From Paenibacillus sp. FSL R5-0912 (GTDB lineage: Bacteria > Bacillota > Bacilli > Paenibacillales > Paenibacillaceae): a DNA stretch of 64,000 nucleotides. The notes under the pieces are model-generated. The model did no database searches. It was not told where the DNA came from and worked only from the letters and a program-made list of their open reading frames with translations. Below are positions 44,701 through 53,000 of this stretch, one piece after another. Each line of letters opens with the position of its first letter. Position 1 is the stretch's first letter. The position numbers were made by a program, and so were the translations under genes. The DNA lies in the NCBI RefSeq assembly GCF_000758605.1, contig NZ_CP009282.1:496001-560000 (forward strand), read 5' to 3'.

Positions 44701-45339
44701 ATGACTACTACAACGGTGTACATTACCCGGCACGGGCAGACGGAATGGAACGTACAGAAGCGGATGCAGGGTCATCAGGATTCAGAGCTTACGCCGCTGG
44801 GCGTCCAGCAGGCAGAATGGCTAAGCCGGAGCATGCAGCAGGTGGAGCTGGACGCGGTGTACGCGAGCTCTAGTCCCCGGGCGCTGCGGACGGCGGAGAT
44901 TATCATGGGAGAGCGGGACTTGCCGCTTACGGCCTGCGATGAATTCAAGGAGATCGGCATGGGAGTCTGGGAAGGCCGTGATTCCGCAGAGCTGCAGCTT
45001 CAGTATCCGGAGCAGCATCAGTTCTTCTGGGGCGACCCGGAGCAGTTCAGTGTAGCGGGCAGCGAGACCTTCACAGCGGTACAGGAGCGTGCGCTGGGCA
45101 AGCTGCGTGAGATCGTAGATCTTCAAGCAGGCGGTACAGTGCTCATTGTGACGCATACGGTAGTAATTAAGGTGCTTATGGCATATTACGAAGGCCGGGC
45201 GATGAACAAGCTCTGGGATCTGCCTTACATCTATCCTACCTGTCTGTGCAGAATTGATATCACGGACGGTGTGGCCGAGATTGTGCTTCACGGCGATACC
45301 AGCCATTATGAGACCAGTGAGGGCGGGATGGAATCCTGA
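44701..45339 (+). CDS. histidine phosphatase family protein (GpmB/PhoE-like)
   Basis: 212-residue phosphatase with the nucleophile motif TRHGQTEWN, the second Arg and His region ASSSPRALRTAEII, Glu in EIGMGVWEGRD, and the late catalytic His in VLIVTHTVV. Substrate uncertain: small phosphorylated metabolites, or alpha-ribazole phosphate in CobC-like members. GGGGAGCAGGG precedes ATG 44701. Confidence 0.88.
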   Translation: MTTTTVYITRHGQTEWNVQKRMQGHQDSELTPLGVQQAEWLSRSMQQVELDAVYASSSPRALRTAEIIMGERDLPLTACDEFKEIGMGVWEGRDSAELQLQYPEQHQFFWGDPEQFSVAGSETFTAVQERALGKLREIVDLQAGGTVLIVTHTVVIKVLMAYYEGRAMNKLWDLPYIYPTCLCRIDITDGVAEIVLHGDTSHYETSEGGMES

Positions 45340-45399
45340 TCACTGGCAAGCCAAGCCGTAATATTCATAAGAGAGACAGGGCGATGTGCATGACGGCAT

Positions 45400-45500
45400 C
45401 GCCTGTTTGACGTGTTGCGCCGCCCGCTTCCTGCGGCTTCGCAGGGGAAGCCGCAGCTGCTTGCGCTGCGCTGCCCGTAGCTCCGTCCAGACTGATGAAT
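45400..45500. other. GC-rich hairpin segment before array locus 3
   Basis: GCGGCTTC and GAAGCCGC pair around a short loop near 45433-45456, then the 51-52 bp array begins. No gene is seen in 45340-45782. Confidence 0.4.
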
Positions 45501-45675
45501 TGCTGTACAAATTACAACAATTTGCTTCTGGTCAGCAGCTATTCTGCAAAATCTTGCAGAAAGTGCAACAACCTAGCTCTGACGGGCACCAAACCGGCAG
45601 AAATCCTGCAAAAAGTGCAACAATGCGCTTCGGAAGGCCCCTTCTGCGCTAAAATTATGCAGAAAGTGCAACATT
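45500..45675. repeat. 51-52 bp-period hairpin array, locus 3 (4 units)
   Basis: Units begin at 45504 (TGTACAAATTACA), 45555 (TGCAGAAAGTGCA), 45607 (TGCAAAAAGTGCA) and 45658 (TGCAGAAAGTGCA), spaced 51, 52 and 51 bp. Each inverted repeat is followed by ACAA or ACATT. It is located between two convergent genes, as are loci 1 and 2. Confidence 0.8.
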
Positions 45676-45782
45676 TTACTTCTAGCCTACACGAAATTAA
45701 AGTGCCCGCCCGCCGGGAGTCCAAGCATTTCACACAGTTTCGATCGCGGCCCAGCCCGTGATTATAAAAAACAGAGTTCAAT

Positions 45783-47054
45783 CTACACAGGCACATTGCC
45801 CGTTAGGGTAACTTCACTCTTCGGACGCGTGCTCTGTTCAATCACGGATAGGTCGCCGTCCAGTGCCTTCAGTCCGGGTAAGCGCAGCGCCACACCTGCA
45901 TACAACGCCGGAAGAATTCCAGCAGCGAACAAAAGAACTTGCACCCCATAGAGCTCGGCGACCGCTCCTCCTGCTAAGGCACCAAGCGGCGACAGGCTCC
46001 CGCCAATCAGGAACCGGACCGAATTCACCCGTCCCTGCAGATGGCCGGGAACCAGCCGTCCATGCAGGGAGGAGCTTAAGGAACCGAAGAAAGGTCCCAG
46101 CAGTCCAGCGGCGAATACCGCAAATAGGGCAAAGGGATAGCTGGGGATGAACCCCCACACTATAGTGACGATACCCGATAAGCCCAGGCTGCCGAGCATC
46201 ACGATGCGCCGTTTCGTGATCTCGCCCATCAGGGAGATCACGCCCAGCCCGGCTAAGTATCCGAGCGCAGAGGCCGTGGACAGTGAACCTACTGCAGCCG
46301 CATCCCGGTGCAGCACCTCGCGGACATACGGGACCATCATGGTCCATACGGCAATGGAGCTCAGATTGCTGACGGCGGCCATCATCATAATCGTCAGCAT
46401 GGCGGGGAACTGCCGGTAGAACGAGAAGCCTTCCGCTACCTCCCGCAGATAGAGGGCTATCGAGAAGCTGCCGGCAGGGGCTGCTGCCGGCTTACCCATG
46501 CGGGGCAAGAGCAGTAGAGTGGCTATCGCTGCCGTATAACAAACGGCATTGATGCCGAGCGCCGGCAAGGCCCCGCTGGCTGCGGTCAAAACGCCTGCGA
46601 GAGCCGGGCCCAGGAGTGCGGCGGCACCCTTGCAGCCGTCGATGATTGCAAAGGCGCGCATCAGCTTGCTAGTGCTTGTGATGCCGGGAATCACGGCCAT
46701 TGCGGTTGGCATGAACAAGGCGGAGCAGGCTCCGCTGAGACTGGCGGCAGCGAACAAATGCCACAGCTGCAGATGGCCGGCCAGCCCCATGCCCAGCGGC
46801 AGCAGGAGGGCCAGCAAGCGCAGAGAGGCGAGGCAGGCCATGAACCGGACGCGGGGCAGCCGGTCAGACAAGGGTGAGCCGAGCAGGCGGAGTGCCTGTT
46901 CCGGAATCATGGAGCTGAGGGCAAGTGCACCCATAGCCAGCTTGGAGCCAGTCAGCTCATAGACAAGCCATTCCATTGCCAGCAGTCCAAAGGCATCGCC
47001 GAAGGCACTCAAGGAAATCGTGGATAATAACCCGTAATAGCTGCGTTTCTGCAT
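45783..47054 (-). CDS. MFS transporter
   Basis: 423-residue major facilitator with about 12 hydrophobic segments. Recognisable features include LGSPLSDRLPRVRFM in the first cytoplasmic loop and LVPGHLQGRVNSVRFLIGGSLSPLG in the second half, as in MFS-3 macrolide-type exporters. I choose ATG 47054, which has GGAGGGG eight bases upstream, over the GTG at 47063 that overlaps the previous stop. It lies 5 nt after the ArsR-type regulator and so is in its operon. Probably an efflux pump; substrate unknown. Confidence 0.9.
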   Translation of the reverse strand: MQKRSYYGLLSTISLSAFGDAFGLLAMEWLVYELTGSKLAMGALALSSMIPEQALRLLGSPLSDRLPRVRFMACLASLRLLALLLPLGMGLAGHLQLWHLFAAASLSGACSALFMPTAMAVIPGITSTSKLMRAFAIIDGCKGAAALLGPALAGVLTAASGALPALGINAVCYTAAIATLLLLPRMGKPAAAPAGSFSIALYLREVAEGFSFYRQFPAMLTIMMMAAVSNLSSIAVWTMMVPYVREVLHRDAAAVGSLSTASALGYLAGLGVISLMGEITKRRIVMLGSLGLSGIVTIVWGFIPSYPFALFAVFAAGLLGPFFGSLSSSLHGRLVPGHLQGRVNSVRFLIGGSLSPLGALAGGAVAELYGVQVLLFAAGILPALYAGVALRLPGLKALDGDLSVIEQSTRPKSEVTLTGNVPV

Positions 47055-47059
47055 AGAAC

Positions 47060-47968
47060 TCACCCCTCCAGATATTCCCCGATTCGTCCGGGCAGGCCGT
47101 TCAAAGCCTCAAGGCGCAGGCTGTAGGACGTGCTTTTGCTGGTAGTATGAACAATGACCAGACCCGCCGCCCGCAGTGCGATCAGATGGTAGTGGATCGT
47201 GCTTTTGGACAGGCCAACCTCCTTCACAATCTCAGTGAAATTCAGCTGTCTGCCTGTCAGCAGGCGGAGAATATAGAGCCGCGTCTCATCCGACAGCGCC
47301 CGGGTAAGCCGCAGCAGTGCCGGCGCAGGCCGGCCTTTTTCCGGAGGAAGAATATCACAGGAATAGCTGGTGAACATAAATTCATCAAAAAGTGTGGAGG
47401 TTACGAGAGGCCGGGCATGATATTGCGGGGTAATAATGACCTGCTTCAGGGTTTCTGAAGGGTATAGCCGCATGCCTGCTGTGGCCGTCTCGTACACCTC
47501 CATATCATTCGTGCCGTTCAGCAGCGCCGCCCTTGCCGCAGCCTCCTGCTGCAGCCCTTCCATAATGGCCGGATCAATGCTGCTGAAATACCCTGTATCC
47601 CAAGCTCTGATGACCTCAGCGGCAGAGCCTCGCAGCTCGGCCAGGTTAGAGGGGACGGTCTGCCCGAAGCGGCCGGCAATCTCATACAGCTCACCCGGGG
47701 AGAGAGCTTCGAACCAGTCCAGGAACCTCTTGACTGTGCGTTCTTCCTCCGGACAGCTCCATATGTAAGGAGACAGACTGAAGTTATCGGTGAGCTTCAG
47801 TACTGCTTTCATTTTCTGGAGCATTACAGGGGCGAACCGGGTCTGCACCTCGCGAATCCAGGAGATTCCAGCGTCCATAGCATTGTGATTCTGCTTCCCG
47901 ATAAAAGCATTCAAGCTGGAGATGCACTCATAGACTGGCGCGAAATCGACCGTTACTTTGTAATCCAT
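47060..47968 (-). CDS. ArsR-type winged-helix regulator with long N-terminal domain
   Basis: 302-residue regulator. The last 90 residues are a winged HTH: LRLTRALSDETRLYILRLLTGRQ, LNFTEIVKEVGLSKSTIHYH and LIALRAAGLVIVHTTSKSTSYSLR. The first 200 residues are an all-helical domain with no metal motif, as in DUF5937-type ArsR regulators. It precedes an MFS gene on the same strand and has a perfect 7-bp inverted repeat in its upstream region, so autoregulation and control of the pump are likely. Confidence 0.87.
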   Translation of the reverse strand: MDYKVTVDFAPVYECISSLNAFIGKQNHNAMDAGISWIREVQTRFAPVMLQKMKAVLKLTDNFSLSPYIWSCPEEERTVKRFLDWFEALSPGELYEIAGRFGQTVPSNLAELRGSAAEVIRAWDTGYFSSIDPAIMEGLQQEAAARAALLNGTNDMEVYETATAGMRLYPSETLKQVIITPQYHARPLVTSTLFDEFMFTSYSCDILPPEKGRPAPALLRLTRALSDETRLYILRLLTGRQLNFTEIVKEVGLSKSTIHYHLIALRAAGLVIVHTTSKSTSYSLRLEALNGLPGRIGEYLEG

Positions 47969-48043
47969 AGGGGGTACCTGCTTTCTGGAGAAGTGATATT
48001 ACGGCAGCGGTATAATGAACAGGTAATAACTATTTTCGATTTA

Positions 48044-48061
48044 GTTCTATGAATATAGAAC
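48044..48061. promoter_or_regulatory. GTTCTAT-4-ATAGAAC palindrome, probable operator
   Basis: Perfect 7-bp inverted repeat with spacer GAAT, 76 bp upstream of the ArsR-type regulator gene and inside the divergent promoter region. Confidence 0.65.
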
Positions 48062-48195
48062 AAACTTATTGTTTTATAATAAACGAACATATTTGTGTTT
48101 GCAAGGGCTGACTTCACGAGCCTCCAGGATTTTTTAGAGCGCGTGTCACAAAATCAGGATTTTGACAGTTATACAGGCAGAGAGGAGGGGGAGCT

Positions 48196-48798
48196 GTGGA
48201 TGAAACGGAAATCTGCCGGACGAATAGAGATGCAGAGCAGGAGCAGGCGGCAGAACTGACCGTGGAGCAAAGGGTTGAGAAGGTTCAGCTGGGAGATATA
48301 CAGGCCTTCACTTGGATCATCAGACATTTTCAGCGGCCGATCTACCTGTACTGCTATTACCTGCTGGGTAACCGGGAAGAGGCGGAGGATGCGGCTCAGG
48401 AGATTTTTATAAGAGCCTTGGAGCGGGTGGGGCAGTACTCGGCAAAGGTCTCTTTCTCCGCCTGGCTGTACACCATTGCACGCAACCATTGCCTGGACCG
48501 GATTAAACAGAGGAACAAGGGCTTCAGGCTGCTCTCCATCTACAGGAGCCACCAACAGCAGGTGGAGTGTGCCGAAGGTTCACGATATACGGAGGTTGTT
48601 CATGAACTGCTGGAGAAGCTGAGTATGGAAGAACGGCAAATTCTGCTGCTGAGGGCACTGGAGGAGCATAGCTTTGAGGAAATCGGAACGATTATGGACT
48701 TGAACCCCGGGGCGGTCCGCAAAAAATATGAACGGCTGCGCAAAAAACTCGGACGCCGTCAAAACAGTGGAGGGATGATCGCTCATGAACCACGCTAA
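48196..48798 (+). CDS. sigma-70 family factor, ECF type
   Basis: 200-residue sigma factor with region 2 (YCYYLLGNREEAEDAAQEIFIRAL, WLYTIARNHCLDRIK) and region 4 (LSMEERQILLLRALEEHSFEEIGTIM with LNPGAVRKKYERLRKKL). It has no regions 1 or 3. The start is GTG 48196 with GAGGAGGGGGAG upstream. Its end overlaps the next gene by 14 nt, and that gene is a DUF4179-type anti-sigma factor. Confidence 0.9.
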   Translation: MDETEICRTNRDAEQEQAAELTVEQRVEKVQLGDIQAFTWIIRHFQRPIYLYCYYLLGNREEAEDAAQEIFIRALERVGQYSAKVSFSAWLYTIARNHCLDRIKQRNKGFRLLSIYRSHQQQVECAEGSRYTEVVHELLEKLSMEERQILLLRALEEHSFEEIGTIMDLNPGAVRKKYERLRKKLGRRQNSGGMIAHEPR

Positions 48799-49936
48799 CA
48801 GGGAGGAAGAAGAACTGGAGCAGATCAGACGGATGGTCCGTGATACACCGGTCCAGGTAGATCTGGAGGAACGCATAATGAACCGGTACAAGAACGGGCA
48901 GCAGCGGGGAACGGGGACAGAATCAGTCGGAGTGAGCAGAAGACGAGGCAGTGTACTTCGAAGAGGTACAGCCATAGTAGCTGCGGTGCTGCTGCTGTTT
49001 CTGCTGCCCACGGGGACAGAATTTATCTCCCCGACGCTGGCCGCGTCCATTAAGCAGATTCCGGGGATGGAGTCGATCTTCAGGCTGGCCGGGGATCTGG
49101 GGCTGCGGAATGCGGACCAGCAGGGGTTGGCGGCAGTACCGGAGCTGAGCGATACCCACGATGGACTAACGCTTACTGTACCTGAAGTGCTGTACGATGG
49201 AATTCGCGTATCGCTTGGGATCGAGCGCCAAACAGATGTGTTGGAGTTCCGGCAGGGGGATGTTAGTGATCTCATGACAGATATTAAGCTGTCGGTCAAC
49301 GGTGAGGATATCAATACCTATGGTCCGCTTGGCAGCAGCGGCGGGGGTTCGTTTGGCCCGTATATCCTTCTTGGGAAGGATGCGGATTCAAGGATCATCC
49401 AATTCACGGATTTGCAGAATCAGGGGGGGCGGGCTTTCCCGGATGATTTTGAGCTTACGCTTACCGTAGATGTACAGGGGATACAGGAGCCTTTTGTAAT
49501 TAAGCTGCCGGTGCAAAAGAAGACCTACCACAGCATCATTGCGGAGCCGTTAAACCGCCGGAGCTCCGGTATGATTTTCACGCTGGACACCGTTGAGCTT
49601 ACTCCGATTACAACGAGGATCACCACCCGTCTTGAACGGCCTGCAGGTCAGCCTGTCAATCATAAGGATTTCTTGGGCTATGATCTTGTGGATGATCAGG
49701 GCCATGTATTGCGGGAGATCAACGGGTCTACTGGCTGGAATGCCACAGGAGGCAATGTGCTGATCGCTGCTGCACTATTCGAACCGCTCCAGAATAAGAC
49801 GGACCATATCACGGTAAAGCCCTTCCGGATATTGTCCATAGACCCGGAGGGTAACCAGGAGAAGGAGTATATCCCTGAATTTGAGGTGGAGGTACAGGTG
49901 CCGGTATCAGCGCCGGTGCCATCGCTGGCGAAGTAA
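48785..49936 (+). CDS. membrane anti-sigma factor with DUF4179-type extracellular domain
   Basis: 383-residue single-pass protein. The N-terminal cytoplasmic part (about 60 residues) contacts the sigma factor, a TM lies near residues 60-78 (GTAIVAAVLLLFLLPTG), and an extracellular DUF4179-like domain begins TLAASIKQIPGMESIFRLAGD. It overlaps the sigma gene by 14 nt, a common sign of coupled sigma/anti-sigma production. The signal that releases the sigma factor is unknown. Confidence 0.87.
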   Translation: MNHANREEEELEQIRRMVRDTPVQVDLEERIMNRYKNGQQRGTGTESVGVSRRRGSVLRRGTAIVAAVLLLFLLPTGTEFISPTLAASIKQIPGMESIFRLAGDLGLRNADQQGLAAVPELSDTHDGLTLTVPEVLYDGIRVSLGIERQTDVLEFRQGDVSDLMTDIKLSVNGEDINTYGPLGSSGGGSFGPYILLGKDADSRIIQFTDLQNQGGRAFPDDFELTLTVDVQGIQEPFVIKLPVQKKTYHSIIAEPLNRRSSGMIFTLDTVELTPITTRITTRLERPAGQPVNHKDFLGYDLVDDQGHVLREINGSTGWNATGGNVLIAAALFEPLQNKTDHITVKPFRILSIDPEGNQEKEYIPEFEVEVQVPVSAPVPSLAK

Positions 49937-49951
49937 TCATACCTGTATAGA

Positions 49952-50000
49952 AAAAGGCGGTACCCGCAGCGCATCATGCACCGCGGGTACCGCCTTTTCA
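49952..50000. terminator. bidirectional terminator
   Basis: Perfect 16-bp stem AAAAGGCGGTACCCGC (49952-49967) / GCGGGTACCGCCTTTT (49983-49998) between convergent genes. Confidence 0.9.
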
Positions 50001-50020
50001 CTGTATAACTTTGAGTCTGG

Positions 50021-53000
50021 TCAGTTAATGAATTGAAGTGATTTCAAAGTCTTCTCCAGCATCGTAGCGGCTTCCGCACGGGTAGCCAGCTTCGCCGGAG
50101 CGAACGTGCCGTCAGGTGTCCCCTGAATGATGCCTGCGGCAGCTATTTCTGCTACTGCTGCTCTGGACCAGTCCGGGATGCCTGCGGCATCACTGAATTT
50201 AGCCAGCACTGCCGGATCGGAAGTCAGGGATTTGCCGGTGTACTTGATGGCTTTGGACAGGACCGCAGCCATTTCCTGGCGGCTGATTGGATTGCCCGGC
50301 TTGAAGCTGCCGTCCGTATATCCGGTAATCAGACCTGCTGCGGCTGCTGTCTGTACGGCATCAGCATACCATGCGCCTGTGCTGACATCACTGAAGGTGG
50401 CTCCTCCGCTTGCGGATGCGAGTCCGAGAGAGCGGGTAATCAGTGCCGCGAATTCTGCCCGCGTGATAGACAGCGATGGCGAGAAGGCGGTACTGCTGGT
50501 GCCGGTAATAATCAGCTTGGAAGCCAGCAGCTCAATGGATGATTGCGCCCAGTGCCCTGTAGTATCACCGAAGGTCTTGGTGGACTTCACAACCGTATAG
50601 TAGCTGTTGCTGTTGCGTTTGATCGTCACTTCAGTATTTCCGCCTGAGATGCCGGCGAAGATCGAAGGTACGAAGGACAGCTTGCCGGTAGCCGGGTCAT
50701 AGGATACGGCTGTTGCCCCTTGAGAACTCAACGCTCCCGTTGCAGTAATAGTCCGCTTCACGTAGGTGCTGCCGAAGCTGTTCAGCGGCACACTTGTATT
50801 GCCGGCTTCAGCGGTAACCGTGAATTCAATGACCGGTGCGGCTAGGGTAACGGAGCCAGCCAGTGCCGCGATAGCCTTATTCAGACTGCCGAGTGTGGCG
50901 GTATCCGCCTGGAGCAGAGAGACTGTAACCGTAAAGTCACTGGTACCAAGCTGGGCAGCCAGTGCCGTTCCGTTAATAAGGCTCAGCGGCAGCGAATAGG
51001 ATGCTCCGCCAGTAGAGGTGAAAGTCAGCACTGTATTTGGTTTAGCAGCAGCCTGCTGAACCAGCACACTGCCCGGCAGCACAACTTGAGCACCGCCTGC
51101 TGAAGCCGTAAGCGGGATGATCAGCTCACTGGTGCCGGCAGGCAGGGCTGCGAGCTGTGCAGTCAGGTCAGCTGCGGTAATCGTTGTTACCTGCGGCGGC
51201 ACTGCTGCTGTGGCAGTAGCTGTTGGACTAGGTGATGGTGTTGCAGTTGGGACCGTTGTTCCCGGACCTCCACCTGAACCTGCAGTCGGTGCCGGTGTTG
51301 GTGTAGGAGTCGGTGCCGCACCTTTCAGGTCTGTGATGCGTCCTTCAATGCTGGAAGTCACCGGATTATGACTCTTCAGGTAGGCTAACAGAACTTCAAA
51401 GTCTGGTAGACCCAGCTCATAATACCGTCCGTCTGCCTTAGCTGAAGCCAGCGCACGGTAGAAGTCGCCGCCTCCTGCCATGAATGAGTTCGTGGACAGG
51501 ATGTAGTAGGCTGCCGGATCAACAGGCAAGTAGGAACCGTCCGCCTGCTTGATATCAACGGAAACAATTCTTTCGCCAGCCTGAGTTACTTTGTTGGTTA
51601 ATGAATCTACAATCTCCGGCTTTTTGGTCGAATCATAGGTGTATCTCATACCGGAGACGTGTGCGAACCGGCCCTGGTCGGAGCTGATACCGCTGACTGC
51701 ATTCTCCAGTGAGGAGATGATTTCGGCACCTGTCACTTTAAGTGCGGCAAGACCGTTACCGAAAGGCAGTGTAGTCAGCACTTCGCCCATTGTAATGTCA
51801 CCAACATTGATAGCCTCACGTATGCCGCCGCCGTTCTGGATAGCAACAACACCCTTGATGGAGGCGCGATCGCTGGGAGATACGAAGCTCGGCAGGAGTT
51901 CTGTGACTTTCTCCGCGATGCTGTCGGCAATCATATTCCCGATGGGTGTTTCTTCACTGCGTACAACACGTGTCGATTTGCCATTGATCATGCGGTACGT
52001 ATAGAGATCGACATTGGTGTAGCCTACAACCGTACTCCGGACAGTCGCCAATTCGGCATCGTATGGAGCAAGGAGGTTTTTGGCTGCAGGATCCTCGCCG
52101 AACAGGTTAACGTCCAGCAATTTGCCTTTGTAAGTCTTGATTTCACCGTCTTTGTCGAAGGTGACGTCAAGCTCACCGAGGAACTGACTGTACTCACCGG
52201 TCTGCACAATCAGTACATTCTTGCCGGTGCCTACATTGACGATTGGTGTTGGAGGATTATCCACCTTCGTATGCGAGTGTCCGCCGACGATGATATCAAT
52301 ACCCGGAACGGCCTTGGCCAGTTCCTGATCAACGGTGTAACCCAGATGGGTAACCGCGATAATCTTGTTGATTCCTTGCGCCTCCAGGGCCTCAACTGTC
52401 TTCTTTGCACTTTCTATATGATTCTTGAAAATGATTTTATCACCTGGCGAAGATAATCCGACCGTGTCCTCGGTAGTCAGGCCGAAGATACCAATCTTTT
52501 CGCCGTAAACATCCTTGATGACCGAAGGATAGATGTTTCCGTCCTTGGCCGTACTCTGGGCCTCATCAGTTTCAAGTATTCCGGTCATCTCATGATAGAG
52601 ATCCGCAAGCTCACTGTTATTCGTGGTGAAGTCGATATTGGAGCTGGCAAACGGGAACTGGGCGGCCGTTACGAAATTCTTCAGCACTTCCGGTTGTTCC
52701 TTGTTCATATCGAATTCATGGTTACCGAAGGTCATCACATCATAGCCGATGTTATTCATGAACTTGATATCTGCCTGGCCCTTGAACTGATTGAAATATA
52801 AGGTTCCGGAGAAGACGTCTCCTGCATCCAGCAGTACGGTGTTGCCTGTCCGTTCGCTGCTGGTAGCTGAAGTGCGCTTCGCCACATTCTCTAAATGACC
52901 GTGAGTATCATTGGTATGCAGTACCCGCAGATTGAAATCTGTAGTACCGAAGTCAATTTGTGCGAGCAGCGGATCATGATCGCTGACCCGGATATCGGCC

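Noticed and set aside
45386..45761. Small proteins in array locus 3
   Set aside because: Overlapping frames exist on both strands but reflect the 51-bp repeat. There is no ribosome-binding site or family match.
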